NCBI GenBank assembly: GCA_020636325.1
Contig: JACJYC010000003.1
Span: forward strand, 248,001-312,000
Source: Lewinellaceae bacterium
GTDB lineage: Bacteria > Bacteroidota > Bacteroidia > Chitinophagales > Saprospiraceae
DNA length: 64,000 bases
Direction: 5' to 3'
Below the pieces are notes generated by a model that did not search any database, had not been told where the DNA came from, and saw only the letters and a program-made list of their open reading frames with translations. Every line of letters starts with the position of its first letter. The first letter of the stretch is position 1. Both the position numbers and the translations under genes were made by a program. Of this stretch, positions 8,086 to 16,396 are shown one piece after another.

Positions 8086-10176
8086 CTATTTATCGTTAAA
8101 CCCCTCAATGGGCCGGACAATGGCGCCTTTGTCCTGTCTTTGCTGCTGAATCATGAAGCGGATTTTCACCTTGAAGGGATGTTGTTTTGCTCTGCTGATG
8201 ATCAGGCTTTGGGAGTTGATGCCAATAGCCAGTTTTCGGCTTTTTTCCAACATGCTCTTTACGAAATTCCCGGACCTTCTCCGGAACGATCCGGATTGGT
8301 CGGATGAGTCTTCGGGTGCAGACTGTTGCCTGGTACCTCCAAGAAATGTCTGGGTCAATCTTCCGCCTTCTTCTGTTTCAATCAGCAGCCCTACCTGTTG
8401 CGGGACCTGAGCCATGAAGCGGTTCAGGAATTCAAAATTGGTTGGATTAAATAAATTGAAGCCTTCCGGCACCATAAATTCAAAATCCATGGGCGGCGTA
8501 ATCACAAAGGGAGAATCGCCGAAGGGCCGCCCCATCGGTACGATCTCAGAGCCGAAAGACCCGAGGCCCGACGGCATTTCCGGTTTGGGAAAGGGCATTC
8601 CTCCGGACGGAAACATGAAGGGCGATGACGGCGAACGGCTAAGGGACTCCTGGAACCTGGCAGAAACATCTTCCCGGTGGGCCTGATAGGAAGGAACCAG
8701 GGCCCGCCGGTTTTCTTCAGGGGAGGCCAGGCCTTTCACGTTCTTTTCTACCAGTTGATTGAGCTTGAAGGCTTCAATATAGCCCATCATTTTATCTACG
8801 ACCTTACCGGATGTCGTGTAGAATGACAGACTGACCGGCTTGCTGTCCGGGATGTTACCGAATACGGCATGCGGGCCATTGGTGGCGATATCTATATTGA
8901 TTTTTTCAGCGAAGGGGCCCGTAATATGGCCTTCCGTATAAAAACGGGCCTTGAGCTTTCCGGGGTCCTTTTTGTCCATTTCCTTGATCTTGTTCTCATA
9001 GGGAATCATCTGGGAGTTAACGGCATAAAGCCCGGCGACCAGGTTGGATTTCAGCGTCTTGCCGCCGATCTGGGCCCCTCTTACGTGCAACCATTCCCAG
9101 TTTTGATTCAGGTCAAAAGGTTTTCCATAAAAACGATTGGCATATGCGGCGGCGCCGAGTGCGTTCCACTCTGACATTGCTTTTTCCTGGCCTTCCCCCC
9201 TGGGTACGGTATTGAACGCTGTAACCCAGCCCTCGGAAACCGGCGGGCCTATCATCCGGAATGATTTATCCAGCCTTTTATGCAGTTTCGAATTTTCGGT
9301 TACAGCGCTGAATTTTTCGTCATACTTTTTGCCTGCCGCCTTGAATCTGGCGTTCTTTGAGCGGTGCAGCGTTTTTTCAGATCTATAGAGCAGGTCATCG
9401 GTTGTGATGACGTTGTCCTGGTCGTGCAGTAATTGGGACCGCTTTTCAGAAAATTCCTTATCGGTCATGTTGTACAGTTCGACATGGCCCATTGTCGAAA
9501 ACTTTTCCGGCGGGATACCAAGCCGCGCGAATACCTCTTCCCTGGGCATATCGCCCCTGACCGCCAATTTACCCATGGCCCTCGGATAGCGGTTGCTGGC
9601 GCCGCCTTGCCAGAAGGCGGGGCCGCCCCTTTTCAGGGCTTCGATCAGCCGTTGCTGGAAAAAAGTCCAATTGTCAATTTCTGTCAGTTTTATCAGTTTC
9701 CCATCACCTGTTATTGCGTAAATGTGGCCATAAAGTTCAGTATAATCGGAATACAACCGAAATTGGCCGACATAATCATGAAGCCCAAATCCCTTCACTT
9801 GCTTTTGGGCTTCCTCATACTGTTCGATGAAATTGAGCAGCCCCGTATAATCCGCAAAATAATACTCCGCTCTGCCTCCGTTTTTTCCTATGTAACCTAC
9901 TTCGTTGCCGGTATCCGAGTCCTCATAAATATTTTCGTCGGCATTTTTGAGGATGACTTCCCGTTGAATGGGTTGACGTGCCGGTACGGCCGCCTGTTTT
10001 TCCCCGGGCCCGGAAGCTGCGGATCGGGCGGCGTTTTTGATTTGCAATTGAGCGGCGGCGGCGGGGCGGTTATCCGCAAAGCCGGGTACGGCTTCGGCTG
10101 ACGAATGTACAGCCGGCCTGGCAGATAACGCAGCGCCGGCGGGCAGGTTGGGTGTTTTTTGAACTTGCTTCCGCAT
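8086..10176 (-). CDS. Putative eCIS/DUF4157-type effector with nuclease-like core
   Basis: 696 residues, no signal peptide. The N-terminus carries FADNRP (33-38), then an Ala/Gln stretch and PIQR (69-72). This is the DNRPxA...Q...(P)xQR leader seen on many cargo or associated proteins of extracellular contractile injection systems and DUF4157 proteins in Bacteroidota and cyanobacteria (family knowledge, recalled). Residues about 360-397 read WEWLHVRGAQIGG followed by NLVAGLYAVNSQMIPYENKI. The H..GA.IGG....NLV.G....N..M...E spacing resembles HNH/NUC-type toxin nucleases, so a toxic nuclease is plausible. The middle third (about 80-350) matches nothing I know. The C-terminal 130 residues are Pro/Ser/Phe-rich, then basic. 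No immunity gene or injection-system structural gene lies beside it. Function is inferred only. Confidence 0.6.
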   Translation of the reverse strand: MRKQVQKTPNLPAGAALSARPAVHSSAEAVPGFADNRPAAAAQLQIKNAARSAASGPGEKQAAVPARQPIQREVILKNADENIYEDSDTGNEVGYIGKNGGRAEYYFADYTGLLNFIEQYEEAQKQVKGFGLHDYVGQFRLYSDYTELYGHIYAITGDGKLIKLTEIDNWTFFQQRLIEALKRGGPAFWQGGASNRYPRAMGKLAVRGDMPREEVFARLGIPPEKFSTMGHVELYNMTDKEFSEKRSQLLHDQDNVITTDDLLYRSEKTLHRSKNARFKAAGKKYDEKFSAVTENSKLHKRLDKSFRMIGPPVSEGWVTAFNTVPRGEGQEKAMSEWNALGAAAYANRFYGKPFDLNQNWEWLHVRGAQIGGKTLKSNLVAGLYAVNSQMIPYENKIKEMDKKDPGKLKARFYTEGHITGPFAEKINIDIATNGPHAVFGNIPDSKPVSLSFYTTSGKVVDKMMGYIEAFKLNQLVEKNVKGLASPEENRRALVPSYQAHREDVSARFQESLSRSPSSPFMFPSGGMPFPKPEMPSGLGSFGSEIVPMGRPFGDSPFVITPPMDFEFMVPEGFNLFNPTNFEFLNRFMAQVPQQVGLLIETEEGGRLTQTFLGGTRQQSAPEDSSDQSGSFRRRSGNFVKSMLEKSRKLAIGINSQSLIISRAKQHPFKVKIRFMIQQQRQDKGAIVRPIEGFNDK

Positions 10177-10221
10177 AGGGAATACGGGTTAAAGAAAATC
10201 CTTAAAGACTCTCCAAATATA

Positions 10222-11772
10222 TTAAAAATCTCCTTCAAAGAATATTTTTGCCACGTTCAACGTCCGCATGGCGCTTTTTTTCTTGGTTTGGTGGGCTGCC
10301 ATACGCTGGTCGATATCCGACAGCATGGTCACCGCTTCAAGGATATGGGGGCCTTTGTTGAGCATGGTGCACTCGGCGCGGGCGGACAGGACGGCATCGG
10401 ATATTTCGGCGCGGGTGGCCCTGCCTGTCTTGGCCAGGTTTTCCAGCACCTGGGTAGCCCAGATGGTGGGGATATGCGCGGCTTCGCAAAGCCAGAGGAT
10501 CTGTTCCTGCACTTCGGAAATGCGGATAAAACCCAGCTCCACCGCCAGGTCGCCGCGGGCGATCATCGCGCCGATCCGGGGGCTTCGCATGGCCGTCAGC
10601 AACAGGATGGGCAGGTTTTCGAAGGTTTCCCGGGTCTCGATCTTGAGGATAATCCCGATATCCTCCCTTCCCAGTTTTTTCAATTCGCTCTGCAACAATT
10701 CGACGTCTTCGGGCCGGCGAACAAATGAATACCCCACCATGTCGGCATGTTGAGCGATCAGGGCCAGGTTTTCGATATCCTCTACGGTCAAAGCGGGCAG
10801 GTGAAGCTTTGTTTCCGGCAGGTTGATCCCCTTTTCCGCATACAGCCGGACGCCGCCCTGGTCCGCGCTGGTGATCCTGACCTCGATCCGGTCCGGCGAG
10901 CAGGATTCGATCACACCGCCGATCTTGCCGTCGTCAAACCAAATAGCCTGCCCGGCCCTGACATCTTCGAAAACTTCGGTGAGCGCCACGCCGACCGATC
11001 CGGGTTGGGCCTGGCGGTCCTCTTCGTCAAAAACAGGCCGCTTACCCGGTTTTTCGCCGGGATAAAGCACCAGGAGGTCGTCTTTGCGCAAGCGGATATA
11101 GCCGCGTTTTTCCTTTTTCTTTTTTTTGGTGACGCGCGGTTCTATGGGGCCGGTCCTCAGTTTCGGCCCCTGCAGGTCCATATAAATGAGGATCTTTTTA
11201 CCCGTGGTTTCACTGATCTTGTTGACATGGCCGATCATCCTGAGCCAGGCTTCGGGGCTGTCGTGGCTGCAATTGATGCGGGCGATGTCCATGCCGGCTT
11301 CCGCCATGCCTTTTACCAGTTCGTATTCGTGAGCCGCTTCAGTGGGCAGGGTGACCATGATCCGGGTATGGCCGGGGAATTGTTCGGGGCCGAACAGGTC
11401 GACCGTGTGGGAATCGAGCCGGCGCTGGCTTTGCGGAAAATTGAGGTTGAAGGGAGAGTCGCCGCCGCTGGAATAAGCGGGCGGATCGCCGTTGAGCAGC
11501 CGGAGCAGGAATAGGATATTCTGGAGATTGACCATTGAGTACCGCTCAGAATGCCCCAGGGAGGAGAGGCCCAAAGAGGAAAGGCGCCATTGTACGTCGC
11601 GCAGGTCGAAGGTACGCAGGGCGAGGTAATGGAGCAGGTTCCTGGCACTGTCCCGGTAGTGGGGTTGAACGGAGGCGATCAGGGTTTGGTTTTTCTTTTC
11701 GGCATCGAGCATCGCCTGCCGGATTTTGGTCAGGATGGCGATGAGCGGTTTGATCTCTATGATGTCTTGCAT
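10222..11772 (-). CDS. Atypical pyruvate kinase family protein
   Basis: 516 residues from the ATG at 11772; a further open stretch upstream only offers a TTG. Residues about 130-460 match the pyruvate kinase barrel: MDLQGPKLRTGPI (usually LDTKGPEIRTG), a B-domain with GQAIWFDDGKIGG, KIETRETFENL (the active-site Lys region and Glu ligand), MIARGDLAVELG, and ATQVLENLAKTGRATRAEISD. There is a 130-residue helical N-terminal extension that ordinary pyruvate kinases lack, and the C-terminal regulatory domain is missing. LSGETA is replaced by LNKGPHI. Normally the enzyme makes pyruvate and ATP from phosphoenolpyruvate; with these changes a non-glycolytic role is possible. Confidence 0.8.
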   Translation of the reverse strand: MQDIIEIKPLIAILTKIRQAMLDAEKKNQTLIASVQPHYRDSARNLLHYLALRTFDLRDVQWRLSSLGLSSLGHSERYSMVNLQNILFLLRLLNGDPPAYSSGGDSPFNLNFPQSQRRLDSHTVDLFGPEQFPGHTRIMVTLPTEAAHEYELVKGMAEAGMDIARINCSHDSPEAWLRMIGHVNKISETTGKKILIYMDLQGPKLRTGPIEPRVTKKKKKEKRGYIRLRKDDLLVLYPGEKPGKRPVFDEEDRQAQPGSVGVALTEVFEDVRAGQAIWFDDGKIGGVIESCSPDRIEVRITSADQGGVRLYAEKGINLPETKLHLPALTVEDIENLALIAQHADMVGYSFVRRPEDVELLQSELKKLGREDIGIILKIETRETFENLPILLLTAMRSPRIGAMIARGDLAVELGFIRISEVQEQILWLCEAAHIPTIWATQVLENLAKTGRATRAEISDAVLSARAECTMLNKGPHILEAVTMLSDIDQRMAAHQTKKKSAMRTLNVAKIFFEGDF

Positions 11773-11979
11773 AGTGTAGGCGATTTGGGGCAAAGATGGG
11801 AATTTTTTGCTTTGGTTTGCTGGTTTGAGGTTCGGTTCCCCGGTTCATCAGTTCTCCGGTTATTCAATCCCGTGGATTCTATCCGGATTGCCGGCTCCGG
11901 GCATTTTTTCAAAGATCGAGGCCGTTCACAACAGTATTGCCACAGAAAGACGCAAAGTACGGTCCTCAAAGGTCAAAAT

Positions 11980-12020
11980 ACAACATGAGCCATCCCAAAA
12001 TCCGGGGTGACTCATGTTGT
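11980..12020 (-). terminator. Stem-loop terminator after the OPT transporter gene
   Basis: ACAACATGAG (11980-11989) and CTCATGTTGT (12011-12020) form a perfect 10-bp outer stem, with inner pairing of CCC/GGG. On the minus strand it is followed by ATTTT. A second short hairpin (GCCC-GTAAC-GGGGC then CCTTTT) lies at about 12025-12045, right after the transporter stop codon. Confidence 0.6.
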
Positions 12021-12046
12021 CAAAAGGGCCCCGTTACGGGCTCTTC

Positions 12047-14101
12047 TTATTTTTTCCTGGATATCCGGTACATCGTCCACCCCATGAAGGCAAACGCCGC
12101 GACGCCAAGGAGCTGATAGCCCGCTGAACCGAGAGCGCCTTCGAACCCGTGTTCCAGGTTGATCTTGCCGAAGAACTTCTCAACAGACGGAATGACGGAC
12201 AACAGGGCGATGATGACCCCCATGAGTGCGCCGCCCGCTACCAGGCCGGTGGCAAACAGGCTGCCTTTACCCAGTTCGCTGTCTTCCACTTCTTCGCCTT
12301 TGCTGCGCGCTACGCGGTCGGAAATGCCCTTGATGGCGCCGCCCACAAAAATGGGGAGCGTTGTCGACAGCGGCAGGTAGGCGCCCACTGCGAAAGACAG
12401 GGAGTTCACACCGCAAAGCTCGATGGTGATGGCCAGGAAAACGCCGACCAGCACGAACTGCCAGTCGAGGTTGAAGGACAACAGGCCCTTGATCAAGGTC
12501 GCCATCAAGGTACCCTGCGGGGCCGGGAACTTATCACTGCCGATAGCGTGGGTAATACCCTGCTGGATGAGATCGGCGGTAGGCCGGTCGAGCACTTTTA
12601 CGGTAGCGCCGATGGCAATGGACGAGACGATCACCCCGACGAACAGGGCGATTTGCTGGTATTTAGGCGTTGCGCCGACGATATAGCCGGTTTTGAGGTC
12701 CTGGGAAGTTGCGCCGGCATTGGCAGCAGCGATGCAGATCATGCTGCCTACCACGAGTGCCAGCGGTTCGAATGCCTTGCCTGTGAATCCGACGGCGATA
12801 AAGATCAGCGCCGTGCCCATCAGGGTGGCGATGGTCATGCCGGAAACCGGGTTGGAGCTGGTACCGATCAGGCCTACGATCCGGCTGGAGACCGTGACGA
12901 AAAAGAAGCCGAAAACGATGACCAGCAGGCCGACCAGCAATTTGCTGATGATGCCTTCACCCGGGATATTGGGCAAAACGGCCATCAGGATGACGAGCGC
13001 GAGGCTGCCGCCGGCCACGATCTTGACCGAAAGGTCCTGTTCGGTGCGGTTCACGACCACCCCGGAAGCCCGTTCACGCAGGGAAGCCAGGCTGTCCTTA
13101 AAGGAAGCGACGATGGTCGGCAGGGTCTTCAGCAGGGTGATGAAACCGCCCGCGGCCACTGCACCTGCGCCGATCTGCCGGACGTAAGCCCGGTAAATGG
13201 CGCCCGCCGTATCGGCAAAGGAATGGGTCACAGGATCCCATCCGCCGGGGCCGCCGGCAATGGGAAGCCCGGTAGCGGGGTCGGTTGCCAGGTAGCCCAG
13301 TTTCACCAGTTGGTCTGCGATCACGTCGGGCGGCACCAGGGTTGCCAGCAGCGGAATGAGGCCTACCCAGGCCAGCACGCCGCCCGCTACGAGTACGCCT
13401 GCAATGCGCGGCCCGATGATATAACCAACGCCGATGTATTCGGGCGTGATCTCCCCGTTGACCGTGGCGGAAGGGAAGTATTTGTTCACCTGGGAAGTGG
13501 CGAAAGTGGGCACTTCCGCGATGACGTGGAAAACCTTTTGCAACAGCGCGTAAAGGGCTGCAAAGCCGAGACCCTGGAAGGCCGTTTTGGCAAAATCGCC
13601 GCCTTTGTCGCCCGCGATCAGGACCTGCCCGCAGGCGGTCCCTTCGGGATAAGGCAGCTGGCCGTGTTCCTTGACGATGAGGGAGCGCCGGAGCGGGATC
13701 ATCATCAGCACGCCCAGAATACCGCCGAACATGGCCAGGGTGAAGATGGTCCAGTAGTTGAAATAGGCGTCGCCGATGCCGTCGCTCATGAACAGAAAGG
13801 CCGGCAGGGTAAAGACCACCCCGGCTGCGACCGATTCACCGGCGGAACCGGTTGTCTGGATGATGTTGTTTTCAAGGATCGAGGTTTTCAGGAAACGCCG
13901 CCCCAGGGAGATGGCAATGACCGCAATCGGAATGGAGGCGGATACGGTCAGGCCGGCCTTCAGGGCCAGGTAAACGGTAGCTGCGCCGAAGAGGACGCCG
14001 AAGACAGCGCCCGTGACAATCGCCTTTACGGTGAACTCCTTCACTCCCGACACCTGGGGGGAGATATAGGGTTGGAAATTTGTGTTTGGTTTCTCGCTCA
14101 T
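12047..14101 (-). CDS. OPT family oligopeptide transporter
   Basis: 684 residues, about 14-16 membrane helices. It opens with FTVKAIVTGAVFGVLFGAAT and continues with the OPT motif IQTTGSAGESVAAGVVFTLP and the PYPEGTACGQVL segment (about residues 150-161), all typical of bacterial OPT proteins related to yellow-stripe-like carriers. It imports oligopeptides, or possibly metal chelates, using the proton gradient. It appears monocistronic: a terminator lies downstream and a tandem repeat lies just upstream of the start. On the minus strand, 24-31 bp before the ATG, is TATATTCG, one base off the -7 consensus. Confidence 0.92.
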   Translation of the reverse strand: MSEKPNTNFQPYISPQVSGVKEFTVKAIVTGAVFGVLFGAATVYLALKAGLTVSASIPIAVIAISLGRRFLKTSILENNIIQTTGSAGESVAAGVVFTLPAFLFMSDGIGDAYFNYWTIFTLAMFGGILGVLMMIPLRRSLIVKEHGQLPYPEGTACGQVLIAGDKGGDFAKTAFQGLGFAALYALLQKVFHVIAEVPTFATSQVNKYFPSATVNGEITPEYIGVGYIIGPRIAGVLVAGGVLAWVGLIPLLATLVPPDVIADQLVKLGYLATDPATGLPIAGGPGGWDPVTHSFADTAGAIYRAYVRQIGAGAVAAGGFITLLKTLPTIVASFKDSLASLRERASGVVVNRTEQDLSVKIVAGGSLALVILMAVLPNIPGEGIISKLLVGLLVIVFGFFFVTVSSRIVGLIGTSSNPVSGMTIATLMGTALIFIAVGFTGKAFEPLALVVGSMICIAAANAGATSQDLKTGYIVGATPKYQQIALFVGVIVSSIAIGATVKVLDRPTADLIQQGITHAIGSDKFPAPQGTLMATLIKGLLSFNLDWQFVLVGVFLAITIELCGVNSLSFAVGAYLPLSTTLPIFVGGAIKGISDRVARSKGEEVEDSELGKGSLFATGLVAGGALMGVIIALLSVIPSVEKFFGKINLEHGFEGALGSAGYQLLGVAAFAFMGWTMYRISRKK

Positions 14102-14145
14102 ACGTGGTTAGTTAATTGTTGGAGCGAATATAGGAAGATTCTGGG

Positions 14146-14271
14146 AGACGGTGCCCGCCGTCGCTCTGTGGAGCTTTGGCGGACTGTAGACGGTGCCCGC
14201 CGTCGCTCTGTGGAGCTATGGCGGACTGTAGACCGTGCCCGCCGTCGCTCTGTGGCGCTTTGGCGGACGGG
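14146..14271. repeat. Three tandem copies of a 42-bp repeat
   Basis: Copies start at 14146, 14188 and 14230, with exactly 42-bp spacing. The first two differ by one base and the third by a few. Each unit holds two potential hairpins, GACGG-TGCCCG-CCGTC and GCTC-TGTG-GAGC. The array lies between the OPT gene start and the stop of the radical SAM gene. There are no spacers and only three units, so it is not a CRISPR array. Confidence 0.9.
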
Positions 14272-14283
14272 GGGTATTGATAA

Positions 14284-15171
14284 CTAAATTATCCGTTCTT
14301 TGATGTTGAACCGGGCAGCCAACTCCCGGGTCTTGCGGTTGAAGGCTTCGCGATAACGGGCGGGCATCTCAGTGGATTGGTCAAAAAAGCGTTGGTATTT
14401 TTCCAGGAGCTCGGGGTAATGTCTGGCGACGGCTCGAAGGACGAGGGGTTTGCTGTCGGACGGATCGGCGCCGAAAAGGGTCAGGGTAGCCGGGAAGAGG
14501 TATTTGACGCCGGCTTCGCTGAAGGTGCGGTAGGTTTCTTCCAGGATATCGCCCTTGTCGCTGATCCAGGGCAGCAAGGGCATGAGGCTGACCCCGCTGT
14601 GGAAACCCGCGGCCAGGGTGGTTTTCAGGGTTTGAAGCCGGGCGGAAGGCGGGGTGGCGCCGGGTTCGAAAATAGCGCCGACCCGATCGTCCAGGGTGGA
14701 AAATGAGAACGTGACGAATACTTTGCGTGACAGCTTACCTTCCAGTTCGGCGGGCAGGACGGCGTTGGCATCGATTTCCTTTAACAGGTCAAAATCCCGG
14801 ATAACGAGGTCGGACTTGGTAATGATGTGGACCGGAAAGCGGTATTTGAGGAACAGCTCCAGGAACCGGCGGGTCAGTTGGTAATCTTGCTCAAAATGCA
14901 GGTACGGGTCCGTTGCCGACGCCATGACAACTATGCCGTATTGGCCCTTTTTAGCACGGGCCGCCAGGTTTTTTTCCAGGATTTCCGGTGAATTGACCTT
15001 GATGCCCAGTTTTTCCTCCATATGGGTCCCGTATTTGCTGCCGCGGATGTAGCAATACAGGCAGTTGAAGGAACAGCCGCTGTATGGATTGGCGGTGTAG
15101 TCGTCGAGGAACCACGGATCCCGCCGTTTGGTCTTATTCAGTACGGTTTTTACCTGTATCTCGTTCGGCAT
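14284..15171 (-). CDS. SPL-like radical SAM protein
   Basis: 295 residues. The motif CSFNCLYC (C-x3-C-x2-C, about residues 33-40) binds the 4Fe-4S cluster that cleaves S-adenosylmethionine. The context NPYSGCSFNCLYCYIRG and the later ASATDPY, FVTFSFSTLD and GVSLMPLLPWISD segments match the spore-photoproduct-lyase-like branch common in Bacteroidota (Rv2578c type). True SplB repairs UV dimers in spores; these relatives have no established substrate. The start overlaps the end of the AlkD-like gene by 38 bp, so the two are read as a pair, and a role in DNA repair is an attractive inference. Confidence 0.85.
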   Translation of the reverse strand: MPNEIQVKTVLNKTKRRDPWFLDDYTANPYSGCSFNCLYCYIRGSKYGTHMEEKLGIKVNSPEILEKNLAARAKKGQYGIVVMASATDPYLHFEQDYQLTRRFLELFLKYRFPVHIITKSDLVIRDFDLLKEIDANAVLPAELEGKLSRKVFVTFSFSTLDDRVGAIFEPGATPPSARLQTLKTTLAAGFHSGVSLMPLLPWISDKGDILEETYRTFSEAGVKYLFPATLTLFGADPSDSKPLVLRAVARHYPELLEKYQRFFDQSTEMPARYREAFNRKTRELAARFNIKERII

Positions 15172-15880
15172 CTTTCAGGGATAAATTAAGCCCTATGTTC
15201 AGCTTTCGCTTGAACCAGGGCCGAATGGAGGGATCGGCAAGGATCTCCGGCAGGTAGGTGCGCACCATACCGGGGTGGAACCTGGCGATGGTCTTAGCGC
15301 CCCACCCTACCCCTTTGCCGGTGTGAAAATCGGTGGAACCCGCCAGGGTCAGCAGCAATTGGAAGGTCTTTTCAGCATAATCCGGGGAAAGGCCCCATTT
15401 TACCGCCAGGTGGGCCGCCACGCCGACCGACCGGACGATCCATTTATCGGGGTGCCGGGCCATCCTGGCGAGTTCGGGCAAGGCCTGTTTGGGCATGGTG
15501 AGCAGGGCGTAACCGGGCACTCTTTCGCCGATGATGTCGCAGGCGTACCATTTGTCGCCCGAGATGATGAAATCGCGGGCTTTGCGCATGGCGTTGCCGA
15601 AGTCGTACGGCAGCCGTTCGCGAAGGATAACACCGGCCATCACGTAGCTGCCGATGGCCTTGACCCCGACGATGCGCTCTGCAATCTCTACCTGCCGTTC
15701 ACCCGGCAATACGTTCAACCACTCCAGGGTCAGCCATTCCAGGAGCGGGAACCTGATCTTCCGGCTGAGGACGTCCCGTTCCAAAAGGTCCATAAAGGCA
15801 TCCGGCCGGCGCCCTTCCAGCTGTTGCAAGCCGGCAACCAGAATGGGCCTGAGGGTGGTTTTGGAAGGATTGGACGGCAT
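15134..15880 (-). CDS. DNA alkylation repair protein, AlkD-like HEAT repeat family
   Basis: 248 residues from the ATG at 15880; the open frame continues upstream to 15994 but that part is AT-rich and overlaps the promoter of the divergent gene. The sequence is helical throughout: LRPILVAGLQQLEG, then W-rich segments GDKWYACDIIGERV and HPDKWIVRSVGVAAHLAVKWG. The W/H/D arrangement resembles AlkD/AlkC-type HEAT-repeat DNA glycosylases that remove 3- and 7-alkylated purines. The family match is weaker than for typical AlkD. Its overlap with the radical SAM gene supports a repair role. Confidence 0.6.
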   Translation of the reverse strand: MPSNPSKTTLRPILVAGLQQLEGRRPDAFMDLLERDVLSRKIRFPLLEWLTLEWLNVLPGERQVEIAERIVGVKAIGSYVMAGVILRERLPYDFGNAMRKARDFIISGDKWYACDIIGERVPGYALLTMPKQALPELARMARHPDKWIVRSVGVAAHLAVKWGLSPDYAEKTFQLLLTLAGSTDFHTGKGVGWGAKTIARFHPGMVRTYLPEILADPSIRPWFKRKLNIGLNLSLKDAERDTGKNRTE

Positions 15881-15909
15881 GTTTTTCCTGCAAATTAGAC
15901 AAGGTTTTT

Positions 15910-15917
15910 TAATTTTG
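15910..15917 (+). promoter_or_regulatory. Bacteroidota -7 promoter element before the small antitoxin-like gene
   Basis: TAATTTTG matches TAnnTTTG exactly and lies 15 bp before the ATG at 15932. The -33 position shows CTG rather than TTG. The flanking region is AT-rich and shared with the divergent AlkD-like gene. Confidence 0.45.
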
Positions 15918-15931
15918 AAAAAAAATCCAAT

Positions 15932-16138
15932 ATGGATTATCCCAAGCTTGACCGAACTCAATTCAAACGACAAAGTTTTGACGAGGCTGACCATACCCGG
16001 GATTTTTGGATGTCGGAAACACCGGAAGAACGGTTTCGGGCTGCCTGGCTTTTAATCTGCACAGTCTTTGGCATTGACCCTGAATCTCCGCCCAGGATGA
16101 ACAGGAATGCCTTTGCCACCCGAAAACACCCTTTTTAA
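15932..16138 (+). CDS. Small protein paired with AbiEii-type nucleotidyltransferases (antitoxin-like)
   Basis: 68 residues. The pattern (K/R)xSFDEAD...FW.SETPEERFRAAWLL...PPRMNRNAF is a recurrent small Bacteroidota protein encoded directly before an AbiEii/DUF6036-like nucleotidyltransferase (recalled from family knowledge). Its stop codon overlaps the start of the next reading frame (TAATG at 16136-16140), as expected for translational coupling in a toxin-antitoxin pair. The partner is decayed, so this gene may be a survivor without a toxin. Confidence 0.6.
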   Translation: MDYPKLDRTQFKRQSFDEADHTRDFWMSETPEERFRAAWLLICTVFGIDPESPPRMNRNAFATRKHPF

Positions 16139-16289
16139 TGGCAGCTATATTCAATCCCGATTTTCGCGATTTTATTGCAGCCTTGAATAATAATCAGGTA
16201 GAATATATTTTGGTAGTCTGATCAAAGCCAAAAAGGCTGTTCGCCGACCGAAGGACCTTGATGATATCGACCACCTTACAGGAAATTAA
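16138..16289 (+). pseudogene. Remnant of an AbiEii/DUF6036-type nucleotidyltransferase toxin
   Basis: The ATG at 16138 opens a frame reading MAAIFNPDFRDFIAALNNNQ and then VEYILVV before a stop at 16219-16221. Intact relatives continue as VEYILVGGYAVxxHG into the nucleotidyltransferase core. Immediately after, in another frame (16218-16289), comes LIKAKKAVRRPKDLDDIDHL, which matches the C-terminal end of the same family (KANKxAxxRPKDLxDIxxL). The catalytic centre (GG...D-x-D) is therefore missing: an internal deletion with frame loss joined the first 26 and last 22 or so codons. It is not expected to make an active toxin. Confidence 0.72.
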
Positions 16290-16308
16290 GATTTTTAATC
16301 CAACAGTT

Positions 16309-16396
16309 CCTCAATTCCTCAATTCCTCAGTTCCTCAATTCCTCAGTTCCTCAATTCCTCAGTTCCTCAATTCCTCAGTTCCTCAATTCCTCAATT
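16309..16396. repeat. CCTCAATT/CCTCAGTT octamer tandem repeat at the sulfatase stop codon
   Basis: Eleven perfect 8-bp units, with A or G at position 6 (order A A G A G A G A G A A). The last units contain the stop codon of the minus-strand sulfatase gene (16391-16393). On the gene strand the unit reads AATTGAGG. Confidence 0.9.

Noticed and set aside
14146..14271. Possible CRISPR array
   Set aside because: Three direct copies touch each other with no spacers; there are no cas genes.
16309..16396. Possible CRISPR or coding tandem repeat
   Set aside because: The unit is only 8 bp and not a multiple of three, without spacers; it is a simple repeat.
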